Source: Candolleomyces eurysporus
Taxonomy: Eukaryota > Basidiomycota > Agaricomycetes > Agaricales > Psathyrellaceae
Length of the DNA: 64,000 nucleotides
Reading direction: 5' to 3'
Assembly (NCBI GenBank): GCA_027579435.1
Contig: JANBPK010001482.1
Span: 1-64,000 of the forward strand
This document shows positions 11,900 through 23,805 of this stretch, in pieces. Both the position numbers and the translations under genes were made by a program. Position 1 is the stretch's first letter; every line of letters starts with the position of its first letter. The notes beneath the pieces are model-generated. The model worked only from the letters and a program-made list of their open reading frames with translations. It did not search any database and had not been told where the DNA came from.

Positions 11900-14503
11900 C
11901 TATATCCCCTCCAAGACGCAATCCAAAACAGCACTTCTCCTCTCCTCCAAAACCTTCCTGATCCCTTCTTCAATCGCACGTTCCAACACACCCTTTCCTC
12001 CGTCCCAATCCGCCTTTGCGCACTCTCCGTTCCCACCGACCAATTTCTCGGTCTCCCCGTCTACCGTAGCATTCGTAGTCGCCGTCACTGTCAGAGCCTT
12101 AGGACTAACATCCCCACCAACCTTCGTACCCCAAACCCATCCCACGCTCGCAGCCGAGGCGATACCCACATAGTCTGGCGGGTGAGGTCCGAACCCGGTC
12201 GTGAGTCTGTCACCTGGTATGTTGGTGAGTGGGTACTCATCCGTTCCTCCTATATCTCCATTAGCAGTCTGGACGTTGTCGTTGAGTTGGTGAATTGAAG
12301 AATCTGGACTTTGGGACAGTTGAAGAGTAGGATGCACGGAAAGCATGGAGAGTTTGGGCGCTCTCCACCCTCCGTTGTTTAAAATGACGGTAAGGAATGG
12401 CTGGATGGGTTGAAACGTTGTCAGTTCATAAATCATACGTCTTGAGCGGAAAGGGAAGAAGAGTTNAAAAAAAAAGGAACCNAAAAGGACAGTGGGATAA
12501 CGGCAGTGGAACGCGAAGGAGAAGGCGAAAGAGGGAAGTCAAAGGACCAGCTAGGTGCCTAACTCGAAGGAAAGAACGAAGGAATTAAGAGGAATAACCA
12601 GGAACTAGCTGACGAAAGAACGAGATCAAAATAATTCAACGCAACATGCGAATGAGACGAACGAGTCGCAAGAAGCGACCAAATCGAAGAAAACGAGAAC
12701 TGAAGAGGCAAAAAGAATGAGCCAATCGAAATAAGCCAAATACTCACTGTATCGTACCTCCTGGCCATCCAATACACAGAGCTCGGGACACCAAACATGA
12801 ACGAGCCGTCTCCTACAATCACTACAATCAAATCAAACTTTGCTTCCCCGTTGCTTCTCCCACCCAAACTCGCTCCAACAGCACCTCCCAAAGCCCAGCC
12901 CAAACTCGAGCCTCCTGAACTGATCATACTCAAACCTCCTTCACTACCGATGGGACCCTCTGGTCTCATGTACTCCCAAACTAGGGGGAAGTTCGTTATA
13001 GACTCGTTCAGCACGAGTGTACGTTTCCCTTGGGAGGTTGTAACGCGTTCGATGGACTTGCGCAGGGTCGTGAGGAGCGCTGGGACCGTGTACGTGATCC
13101 GAGCCTGGCTCGAAAGCGTCGACGGCGATGTCGAGGAAGGAAATGAAGCGCCGATCTGATCTTGCTCGGCGAGTCTGCGAGCGTGCCCCCTTCGAAGTCG
13201 CTCCGCGCGTTGTTCTCGACTCGTTTGCGCCCCTCCCACGTCCTTTACCAAAAGCCCTTTGACAACCTCTACTATCTGACCCAACCCAACCTCCGCATCG
13301 GCTCTGACAACCACTTCAGCCTCTCCTATTCCTCCTCCTCCCATCGACATCTTCATCGTCGTCTTGAGCGGGTCGCCACCATCCATGACGAATATCCGAG
13401 CACTCGGCGAAGGCCTCTGGTAAGGGATAGAGGGTATCCAAGGTAGCTCAGAGTCGATTACCAGGATCGTGTCGGCGGTCGTGAGGTGGTGGTAAGGATG
13501 GTCGACATCCTCGGGAGTGCCAGGGGGACGAGGCGTGAGGAACGTCGTACCCAGCCCGAACGGATGACTCGATGGTACCGAGACCACAGTCGGACACACT
13601 TGCAAAGCAGGTATAACCACAAGACTCGAAAGTTCCACTAGAGCCTTGACAGCGTTCCGGTTCCGACCGAGATGGGAGGTTATGATGAGAGGACGCTGGG
13701 CGGAGACAAGGGCGTGAGCGATGAGAGATGCGGTTGAGGGTGCGAGTGCGGAGGGGGACAGTGTCGGCCAAATCTCCAAAGGTTTAGAGAGGGAGAGGCT
13801 GTCGAAGAGCGATGGGGAAATGTCCTCTTCCATTACTTCGCGACGCGCCCAGATATATACGGGTCCCTTGGGTTCGCTCGTTGCACTACATAAGAACGCA
13901 ATGAGGAACCGTGTAAAAGACTGAGAGATCGACAGAAGACATACACCTGAATCGCCCGTCGAACAGTTCCAGGGATGGTTTGAGCGCTATTTAGTTGAGC
14001 TACATGCCGCATGTACTGTCGAACGACAGAGGATTGATCGGGGATATCTACACGAAGGATTAGAGTGAAAGATAAGGAACTGGAGAGACGAACACACCTT
14101 GCATCCACATAATCCACTCGTTCCTCCCACCCTTGTGCTCCCCATGAGCACTAAACGGTGAAGCCCCAGCGTAGATAACAACAGGACACCGATTCCTGTC
14201 CACATTATGCACCGCACCCGCCAACGACTGCGTCCCAACGTCGACATGGACGATCACAGCAGCTGGTTTGCCGGTGGCTTGCGCGAATCCCTGGGCAGAG
14301 CTCAGAGCAACCATTTCGTTAGGGCAGGTTACGATTTCCGGACGGGTCGCCGCAGCACCATCGCTGTTGGAACCGGCAGCTCGCTGACGCTCGAGGTCGG
14401 CGAGAAGCGCTGGGTGATCAGAGCCCCAGTTGACAAAGGCATGGGTTATGCCCGCATCGACGAGGGTTTTAAGGAATACTGAGGATGCTGTATAGGTCGA
14501 CAT
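11900..14503 (-). CDS. ThDP-dependent acetolactate synthase-like enzyme
   Basis: This is a thiamine-diphosphate enzyme of the acetolactate synthase/benzoylformate decarboxylase superfamily. The substrate is unknown. Exons are 14098-14503, 13945-14047, 12748-13885 and 11900-12400, summing to 2148 nt and 715 residues in one frame. The N-terminal ThDP domain has HAFVNWGSDHPALL and CPNEMVALSSAQGFA, whose Glu at about residue 63 sits where the cofactor-activating Glu is expected. The C-terminal domain has the cofactor motif GDGSF (about 528) leading to ILNN (about 558) across the third intron. That intron is long (347 nt) and holds two N characters, at 12466 and 12482. If it is retained, the frame stays open to a stop at 12559. 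An upstream in-frame ATG at 14530 is an alternative start. A NACHT gene or relic lies on each side. Confidence 0.88.
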
Positions 14504-14530
14504 AGTTCTGGACAAGGATCGAGGTTGCAT

Positions 14531-15139
14531 GGCCTGTGTGTACTTCTGGTTTACTCATCCTGAGAACGAGATAGAAGCATCGTCGGAATGGAACAGGAAG
14601 GAAAGAAGCGATGGGTTGCTCACATGTTCTGGTCAGCATGTTCGCTGGAGCCGTTATAAGCCATATTCTGCCGCGCCGACGTGAGCTCAGCATGGAAGGG
14701 TTAAGGAACAAGCGAAGGAGCCGGCTTGCCGTTGTTCCATGTTTGGTTTCATGCCCTGAACCAAGCAACTGTACAAGCTCCATAGTTCGAGCAATCCCAG
14801 CAATTCTTTATCTGTGTTGCATTTCCAACCGTCTCTTCGGAAAAGTAACTAGCGCTTTTATAGCATGTCTTCATGCCCGTATTCGTACTCCTCAAAAAGC
14901 CCTCTGATCACAATTGGTTCGTCAAAGTGCTCCGACGATTCTTGCCGGAGAATCTGCAGTGTTTACAGCACAACATGTGAGATCTTGAGATTGCCCGCCA
15001 GACGAAATTATTTCGCCTCAATCAAATGATATGATATGGTGTCTTTCAATAAACATCTCTGGCCTTGACGAACATGGGAATGACGAGAACTATTCCTGCA
15101 GATCTGGAAAGATGTACATGGCGAATATAAACAGCGCAA
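14531..15139. other. Intergenic, ThDP gene upstream region
   Basis: No gene is supported. It would contain the promoter of the minus-strand ThDP gene, but no clear TATA box stands out. Confidence 0.4.
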
Positions 15140-15300
15140 TTGAGACTAGAGAGTGAACTTGAAGGCATGGACAAAGTATACCATGAGGTCGATATACAGC
15201 AGCTCCCGAGACATCCCGGCAACGTTAGCTATTGTACTTGCAGGCTTTCAAATGTACGCTGCCAACCATTCGACTCACACTCACGACCAACAGATCATCG
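15140..15300 (-). pseudogene. NACHT C-terminal relic
   Basis: On the minus strand 15150-15215 reads ELLYIDLMVYFVHAFKFTL. This matches the QKLLSIDLKACFVHTFTL segment found in the C-terminal half of NACHT-B to -E. The rest of a gene is absent on both sides. It is a small leftover of another copy between the ThDP gene and NACHT-C, pointing to repeated duplication and loss at this locus. Confidence 0.6.
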
Positions 15301-15395
15301 ATCAAGGCATATCGAAGGTGATCTGTTTATTTGCAATACAGCCATAAGCCCGGTAAGATTAATTACGTTGTCCGATAAATTACAATAGTCTTGTC

Positions 15396-17653
15396 CTACT
15401 TGTCATCTGATAGGATGAAAGCAATGAGGGCCTCGTAGCTCCGCCGTGTTTCGTCTACGGTCGGGAAAATCGAAAAGTTGAAATGTGCCGCTTTGTAAAC
15501 GCCCACCATGAGCTTGACGAAGTGCTCCGGTGATTCCCGCTTGAGGGCATTCAGTGCGTGGACAACGGTGTCGGAACCCCAGTCCCCCGGTTTCCCCAGA
15601 AGTATTCGGAGGTCGGTGAGAAATCCGGAAACTGCGCAAATAAATAAAATATTGTAATAATTGCTGTAGGGAATATATGTCTTGAGAAGGTGAACAACGG
15701 CTGCTTTGTAGCAAGCCGTAACATGCGACACGGCCTGTCGGGCAAGTGGTTCGGAGTTGTAGAGAGTACGCCCGGCGGCTCCGAGGGGAATAATGCAATT
15801 GTCAGTACCAGCATTTGAAATCGCCGTGACGAATCCCCCGGAAGATCCAACCTCATCGGGATCGCCTAAAGTGAACGGATGAACAAAGCAGGGCATGAGG
15901 TCAATGCTCAACAGCTTCTGAAACATGTTTAGCAACATGGGTGTCTCAGATGCTCTCTCGCGCCACCTGTGCACCCAGCAGAACCAAAGCCAAGTCCAGT
16001 CCGCCACGGCAAATCGAATGTGATCTGCGTCCACTTTACTGTCCAGTGTGATGGACGACAAGTAACGTAGACATCCCGATAACAGTCTCTCGCGTCCCTT
16101 CTGCACGTTGACACGGAACTCCAGGAATAGGTGAGGGTCCAACAGAAATTCGGGGAACGACGAATGGGTGAAAATACGCAGTCCTGAGACTCGGTTGCCC
16201 ATACAGTCCTTTTCGCCAGATAAGTTCAGCACTGCGTGAAGGCCTCTTACGGCTTTCATTCCAGTGCCAGGGACTCGACCGGATAGGTGATCTACAATGC
16301 TGAAAGCGCGTTCCATGTCAAGATGGCCGCTAATTCCACCTTCGTCAAGTGCCACAATTTCTTCAAGAACCTCGATCATCACTGAGCGATTCCTTTGAGG
16401 GCAAGACTGCAAGATCTGCCTGTAGAGCTCGTGAAGAGAGGAGAAGGGTGTCGATTGGGCAAGGTCTGGGTTGGGGCTAGAATCACCCTTGAGGATATTC
16501 TCGAGCCATAATCGTGGGTCGCCGTACGGACAGTCGATGTGTCTGATGACGGTGGACGCATATAGCATGTGACGACCAGCCCTCCGCACCAAACGCTCTA
16601 CCAAATCCTCCTCATCCAGGCCGAGGCGAGATAGTTCCGCCGTCACAAACGTCTCAACATCCTTCAGATGATCCCCGACTTCGCACAAGTCCACAAAGTC
16701 CACCAGATCCTTGAACTTCTGCGATTCGATATGCTGCTTAATCCATGCTTCTGGTCTGCTGAGAATGAGGAAGGAAAGGGGAAGCTGATGGGAAGCGAGA
16801 GCGTGGATGAGGTCGAGGACGCGTATTTGGGCGGTTTCTTGGTCTTCCGCGTACTGCTTCTCGATTCGGGACTCTTGATCCGAGTTGATGCATTCATCCA
16901 AACCATCGATGACGATCAACCGGTTTGGTATGTCCCTCGTCTCTCCAAGCGCTTTGAAAGGCTGAACAATCAGCTTCTTCAGCTGTTCTTCCAGAGCCTT
17001 GCTGAGAATCATGGGATTTCGCTTGACCGCGTTCTCGATGTGAAGAGTCAGCTCGGGGATGGATGTTGCAAGCTGGTAAGCGAGGGTGATGATGAAGCGT
17101 GCAGGACTGTTACGTTCCATAGACGTCCTCCAGAAAAAGAACGTGGCCCCGATAGGACAGAAGTCAAGCTCTGCCGACTTGTCCTCGAGCCGCTCTGCCA
17201 CGGTCCCGGCGATGGCAGTCTTCCCGTACCCTGCGGGAGCGTACACCCACATAATCGGCTTCCTAGGTCCTTGTTTGTATCCATACCAATCGAGAATGCG
17301 ATATATCACCGTCTCGCGCGTGCCAGGGTGGCAGAGTGGAGGCGGGAAGCGCTCGTCCGAGTCGTGCATCGCTCCTGTGGCAGCGTGTTGATACAGAAAT
17401 TGGAGAGCTAGGAGAAAAAGCATTCGTCAGATGGTCATTTCCCTCCCTACGACGCTGATAGCTACACACCGTCGACGTTTGACACCAAGAGGTTGTTGAC
17501 ACCACCAGAGATCGGCCCATTATAAATTGGTGCCCGGTTTCCTTGCTGGTAATACACGACTTGCTGGGTAGCGGGGCGATCGTCGTTGTCAGAATCCGCC
17601 AGAGAAATAGAGTACTGGCTGGAGAATGCGTTTCTTGAGCTTTGAGCCCCCAT
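15396..17653 (-). CDS. NACHT NTPase (NACHT-C)
   Basis: This appears to be an intact NLR-like NTPase of 731 residues. Exons are 17470-17653 (184 nt) and 15396-17407, with a 62-nt phase-1 intron. Residues 29-61 hold the family motif (VVYYQQGNRAPIYNG, then ISGGVN), followed by the LQFLYQHAATGAMHDSDERF linker. The NACHT domain shows Walker A APAGYGKT (about 118-125), Walker B IVIDGLDEC and a sensor ILSRPE. The C-terminal half has HSSFPEFL and the LLSIDLMPCFVHPF helix but no WD40, ankyrin or TPR repeats. I chose the ATG at 17653 because exon 1 then has exactly the length of the NACHT-D first exon. An in-frame ATG at 17785 would add 44 residues. Fungal NACHT proteins act in non-self recognition or cell death; the ligand here is unknown. 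Confidence 0.9.
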
Positions 17654-17946
17654 GATGGATTTCGGTGGAAGAGATTGGGGGGACTGTTCAATTGTTCGAA
17701 TCAAATCCGAAATCGTCCATTGCTGTGGAGGTTCCCACGCATAGCCAAGTGCGATCCAAATCCAGCGCCTGTTTGGTCGCTTCAAGTTCTCTCGAAAGCA
17801 GCGTTAGGTATGTGTTCGGTATGTGAGAACGATACGCATAAGTCCTGTTGCTGCCTACGTTGGCGAGTGGCCCTTTGATTCATATCCAGTGTCTGAGAGG
17901 TGAAGCTAATCAAGTGTTTGTGTCCGGTGTACAACTGAACTTCGTA

Positions 17947-20197
17947 CTACACAACGCACTGAATCAAACCACAAAGAGCCTCGTAGTTCCCCATCTCCTC
18001 GCCTTCTTCCGGATAATCGTCAACATACACGTGTGCCGTCTTATCAACGTCCTTCATGAGCTTGTCGAAGACCTTCCGGTGGACCCGGAGGGTCTTCAGT
18101 CCTTGTACAACAATGTCCAACTCCCAGTCCACGCCTTCCCCAGACTTTGAGAGATCTAGGAGATAGTGAAATAGCGCGTTGAAGAATAAGGAACTCCAAT
18201 CGTTGGCATATATGTGGCTCGTCTGAAGTAGGTGAAGCATTGCTGCTTTATGGGAGGCTACGACATGTGAGATGGCCTCCTTCGCAAGACGTTCTGACTC
18301 GTACATATCCATGTCTTTGCCAGAGAAAATGTACTTATGCGAACCGTTGATGCAGAGGAGGAAGGACGGATGTGCATCATACAGCAAAGTACGATCAATG
18401 GTGAAGACATGGACAAAACAAGCCTTGAAGTCGATGCTCAGTAGCTTCTGGAACATCTTTAACAAGTCAGCAAATTCAGGCTGTGTATACGACCACCGAC
18501 GCCACAGCAGCGGCCATCGTGCCAGAGCATACCGAAGATGATCCTCATCCACCTCGCTATCTAATCTGATGGAAGCCATATAGTTCAGACACCCCAATAG
18601 CAGTCTCCTGCATCCCGTCTTCCAGTCGACATGGAACTCCAATGAGACGCGAGCATTGGTCAGGAATTCGCGAAACGATGAATGAATGAAAAATATATCC
18701 TGCCGAAATGGGAGTAGCGTCCTAATTGGGCCCATGGTTTTGCCCTTCCATGCATCGGTGAAGGATAAGTTAAGCACGGCGTGGAGGCCTCTGAGAGCCA
18801 TGAATCCAGCACCAGGCACTCGACCCGACAGACGATCGAGAACGCTGAGCGCGCGGTCCATGTCAACATCTGGAGCGAAATCATTGTTTGCTACATCGAT
18901 GTCCTCGAGGGCTTCAATCATTACAGAACGAACTCCTTCAGGACAAGATCGTAAGATCTGCCTGTAGAGCTCGTAGAGTGATGAGAAGGGGGTTGAATGG
19001 GAAAGGTCAGGGCTCGAATTTGAATGGTCTCCAAGAAGGTTTTGAAGGCGCAGCCGTGGGTCTCCATACGGATCTTCGATGTGTCGAATAAGAGTGGCAG
19101 CATAGAGCATATGGCCACCAGCCTCCCGAACCACACGCTCCACCAGGTCTTCTTTCCCCAGTCCAAGACGCGATAACTCTGCCCTCACGAAAATCTCTAC
19201 ATCATTCATATGATCCCCGACCTCGTACAAATCTAAAGGCTCCACCACATCTTTGAACTGCTGGGACTCGAGGTGCTGCTTGATCCAAACTTCCGGCCTG
19301 CTGAGGATGAGGAAGAAAAGGGGGAGTTGATGTGACACGAGACTACGAATGAGGTTGAGAACACGAACTTGGACAGTCTCCCTGTCCTCTGCATATTTCC
19401 TCTCCACCCGAGACTCGCGATCAGAGTTGATACATTCGTCAAGCCCGTCGACGATGATCAACCGGTTGCGGATGTCTTTGGTGTCTCCAAGAGCTTTGAA
19501 AGGCTCGATTATCAGCTTTCTCAGCTGGATCTCCAAAGTTTTTGTGAGAATCATAGGATTTTGCTTGACCGCGTTTTCGACATGGGGAGCGAGTTTGGGA
19601 ATAGACATTGAAAGCTGGTATGCGAGGGTGATGATGAAGCGCGCCGGGCTGTTACGCTCTGGGGATGTCCTCCAGAAGAAGAACGTAGCCCCAACAGGAT
19701 TGAATTTTAGCTTGCCTGATTTCTCCTCCAACTTCTCTGCAACAGTCCCAGCAACGGCAGTCTTCCCATAGCCTGCGGGAGCGTACACCCACATGATCGG
19801 CTTCCCAGGTCCCTGTTGGTACCCATACCAATCGAGGATGCGATATATCACAGCTTCACGGGTTCCAGGGTGGCAGAGTGGGGGTGGAAACCGTTCGTCA
19901 GAATCGTGCATGGCTCCTGTTGCGGCGTGTTGATACAAAAACTGCAGAACTGGCAAACCGAAGCCAAAATTGGCGTCAGATTCCCTTTGACTCTGAAACC
20001 CAGATGGACACACCGTCGATGTTCGAAACTAAGATTCTATTGAAACCGCCGGATATATTTGCATTATAGATTGGCGCACGGCTCCCCTGCTGGTTATACA
20101 CAACCTGCTGGGTGACTGAGAAAGCATGGGTGTGCGAGTCATCTGTGGATGGAGAGCGTCGGCTGGACGGAATGTGTCCTGATTTTGGAACCGACAT
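17947..20197 (-). CDS. NACHT NTPase (NACHT-D)
   Basis: This is an intact paralog of NACHT-C, 728 residues long. Exons are 20014-20197 (184 nt) and 17947-19949, with a 64-nt phase-1 intron. The motif at residues 29-61 is VVYNQQGSRAPIYN, then ISGGFN. The first 28 residues share nothing with NACHT-C. Walker A is APAGYGKT at about 118-125, Walker B IIVDGLDEC at about 226-234, and the sensor ILSRPE at about 276-281. The C-terminal half has HSSFREFL and LLSIDFKACFVHVF, with no repeat domain. The stop lies only 294 nt from the start of NACHT-C on the same strand, so this is a direct tandem pair. A TATATAA lies at 20231-20237, very close to the start codon. Confidence 0.91.
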
Positions 20198-23100
20198 GAT
20201 GGTTGGTAACGGAGGGAATCAGGGGAATCATTATATATCGAATTATTAGCCTTTTACATTCATTGCTGTGAAGAGTTCCCCAAGACCCGGCAATTTTAAC
20301 CAGGTGCCTGTTTGAGCGCTTGGACTTTTCGAGGTCATCAATCAGGATGTCGACTGTGTATGACCGGTCGGCGTAAGTCGGAAACGATGCCACAGCAGCG
20401 AACGCACCTCAAAGCGGCATATTACTCATCTCTCTGTCCTTTATTGCTCATCCTCTGTACCGAATTTAGGTCAGCCGGTCACCCGCAGAAAGCTTTCCCA
20501 AATCCCAGCAGCTCAATAGGTGTATGATGCAGCGTCAAGTATCAACGTTCGTCGGCCTCAGTATTCAGTTCTTTGGCATGTGTTACCAACGAGTATGTAA
20601 TGGCAGTCATTAGTTAATTCGGAACTTGCAGTAAGAATCTCATTCCTTCCCTTTCTAGCTCAGTAAATGGGACATGCCAAGATATGCCCACTTGAATCGC
20701 GCAGTTCATATCGCAATATAGCCCAAATTGTCGTATTCGTACGCTGAATCAGATCTCTTGGACTGATTTGTTCGCCTTGGTCACCCAGATGTCAGCAACA
20801 AGTGCTGCGGGGTACAGCCCTATTGCTGTAAATTTCCTCCTTTGGTTCGGTTCAAGGAACTCTATATGTCATCCTCGGAAGCTACTCGATGGGCCGCAAG
20901 CAGTCTTTCATTTATGTTCATCTCTCTCCAGATGCTAGGACCTCTGAGATAAACTCGCTTAGCCCCCAAATAACTCGACATCTAATCTCAGATGTGATTT
21001 ATAGGCACTTGATCGTGTACACTGCACAGCACGGAGTAAACCGCCCATCGACGTTGGTCCAGAAGAATGCGAATTAGAATGGGCATTCCATTATTCTAAC
21101 TTTGCCAATGGCAATTGTGAATGGCTAAAGTCATTGCCTCTCTTGCGGGCGCTACAAACCAGTGTGAGTGACGTGTGAAACAAACCAGAGACTCGTATTA
21201 AGTAGCTCTGCGGAGAATTTACAATCTCACGATTGCGTTCTCCACCGAGCGCCCGGGCTACACCCTTCAAATTACCCTATGTTGCATTAGCAAGGTGAGT
21301 CCAACGACGTGCTGTACATCAAATTAAGAGATAGTGCAAAGTGAAGTTGAGGGCCAACCATCAAGCAACCGTTTTTTAAATTCCAGCGCAGGCCGAGGGT
21401 AAATCAGCTTCTCAGGAGCGTGAATAGTGAGCCTGAGTGAGGCCGGGGCGAGATGGGCGACTGATGAGCTTAGAACTATGGCCTATGTGCTGTAAAAAAA
21501 ACGTCGAACTAGAATCAATTCTTTTTTTTTTCACTTACCATAATATGCAGGAGTCAGCAGTCGAAGAGACGACTGTTTAGGCTTCCACAACAGAGATGCA
21601 CAGTCAAAAGATTGGAGATCAAAAGAATGCTTTCCTTGAGCCAGTGCAGTCAGGTTAAGCCGCAGTTCGAATTATCGAATATCGAAAGGCTCGAGAATGA
21701 ACAGGCGGGCAGAGTTGTGAGGAGTCAAAACGAAGCAGAACCAGGTGTTTCAGCAGTAAGATGATGGCCGCCAGAGACAGATCTCCTTGCTTGGTAGGCA
21801 CGGTACGAAACCTTTGTGTGAGGTGATCCGAGGAGCAAGTGGGTAAATTCCTAATGCGAATGCGGGTTCAGTTTGGCAACGTCGTCCCAACACCGCACGT
21901 CCAAAGGTCTAGACCATCACCGACATGATCTGCCCAGCACATTGGTCTCTTATTATCCCTTATCTGCCCGCGGAAAACATAAACATGGCCTAAATAGCTC
22001 TAACGAATATATGTCTTCTGTACTGGACCAACATGCGGGTACAATTTTCGCATCGCTTCGATTCCTGATATTGCTAACCCCCAGTGCCTCCCTCTGTCCA
22101 ACAGACTTCGCTCAATCTGCTTATGTTTTTTCGAATAGCTTTGGCCAAACTCATATGGGCGTTTATAACGTCCTTTGTCTTCCATCTCACCCCAATCAGT
22201 GCCTAGACTACCCAAGCCTTCACCAACTGAGGTTTGAACAGCCCCGCTCGCGTAGCTGGCCTCGCATGGACTCCTGACATTTCCACCGGCAATGGTCCCT
22301 CAAATACCCTTCCAGAAATTTAATCTGCCCAAGCGAAAAGGCAGTATCAAAGGAAGCCACGTCTTAGTACGCTAGAATGTAGGCGTTGGTGGGGTGCATA
22401 ATACGAGGTTGAAAACTGCTTTATGCCGTAGACCGACGTTTAAAAGGAGGATTAGGCGGTTTCCCGGTGCGTGTTTCGTTCTGTTAAAATCATACGGGCC
22501 TGGAAGTCTGAATCCAGTTTGATTCCTTTTACGTCCTTGACCACACCTGTGTTATCCATACATGTCGTGGTTAAATACCGCAACTATCCCTGGTGCCGTT
22601 CAAAGGGCTACTCAGATGGCTGTCTTCCGCCCATCCGTCTCTGTTCTCAGCTCCTCGCTTCCAATACCCGTACAGATATAAAGCGACCAGCGAACCCGGC
22701 GCGAACCAGTGAACAAGAATTCCTCCATTGCTCCCCCGCATCCTAGCTTCCATCGGACCTTCAACTCACCCGTAGCCATCGTACCTTNAAAAAATTGGAA
22801 GAAGCTGGTCGACATCCTTATTCTCCGGTCTCGCAGACACCACTACTCCCTCATCCTTATGGCCTCTTCTCGTCCAAATGTTCACTCGTCGTAGCCCTAC
22901 ACTGTCGCGTCCCGAACCCTGTAACGGTGTTGGGGGAGTTGCCGAACTTGTTCGAGAATTGCATACTGCGGGAGTGTGCATAGCTCCTTCGTCTCTCGAA
23001 TACTATTGCAACTCCGACTGTTCGATCTTCATACTGCTACTACCCCTACGCCGATGAACAGAACTGGAGTCAAGGGATCGAAAGTAGTATTTGGAGGGAA

Positions 23101-23702
23101 CGATTTAGAGGCACTGGTGAGTCGAAGCTGAAGGAAGGGAAAGCGCGAGGAATTCAAGGGAATCTTGGATCATCGGCGCCTCGCCAGTGTTTAGCGCAAC
23201 TCGACTCTTATAGGATGCGTCCATTTCTCAGAACTGGACTGCTCAATTGTAAATGCCTTGTAAGTCATATAGCTCACAACGAAGTCTGTATATATGTAGC
23301 ATTTTCTCGTTCATGTGTATTGCTCGTATGCGTTGTAGCGATTCGTTGGGTAGAACACGATGAATCCAATATGCCTTACCTTGGACACTTGAAAAATTTG
23401 ATCACTCTTGCAATTTGGTTCCATATGTGCAACTTTCTATATGCAGATGAAATTCCCCTTAACTTCGGGTACAGAGGGTGGCCTTGGCTGGAGGAAGGAA
23501 GGGAACATTCTAACTTCTGCAAATTATCCCGCTGCTTTCCCGAGCAATTTCGCCGAGCCTCCATAATTCGCGCTGGGTGTTGAGTCCAGATGACCATGCT
23601 TCAACTTCCACTGGTCCCGCCGTCCTTCTTTCGAGGTCGTCAACGAGTGCAGATGACCATTTTTTCCATCTTCCAGCTTCCCCGTTTTTTAGTGGGAACC
23701 GG
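20198..23702. other. Long gene-poor stretch
   Basis: About 3.5 kb without a gene I can support. Short frames on both strands (for example plus 21873-22277 and plus 23215-23583) lack family motifs and sensible splice partners. A-rich and T-rich runs lie at about 21493 and 21521. One N lies at 22788, before A6. A minor spliced gene at 22600-23200 cannot be excluded. Confidence 0.4.
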
Positions 23703-23710
23703 TATAAATA
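23703..23710 (+). promoter_or_regulatory. TATA box of the GH62 gene
   Basis: TATAAATA lies 96 nt upstream of the GH62 start codon. Transcription would begin about 25-35 nt downstream, giving a 5' leader of about 65-70 nt. This is a classical arrangement for a secreted, inducible hydrolase gene. Confidence 0.6.
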
Positions 23711-23805
23711 GTATACCCAGAGACTTCTCCGTGTCCTCTGAGCCTCCCCGTCACAACCGCCGGCCTATCAAATTTGACTGAAGATCGACGCTACCTTGAC
23801 ACACG

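Noticed and set aside
16668..17411. A 247-codon plus-strand open frame
   Set aside because: It is antisense to the NACHT-C coding exon, has no motif, and the minus frame matches its paralogs throughout.
21873..22277. A 134-codon plus-strand frame
   Set aside because: No homology is recognised, codons are unremarkable and no intron partners are seen in a gene-poor stretch.
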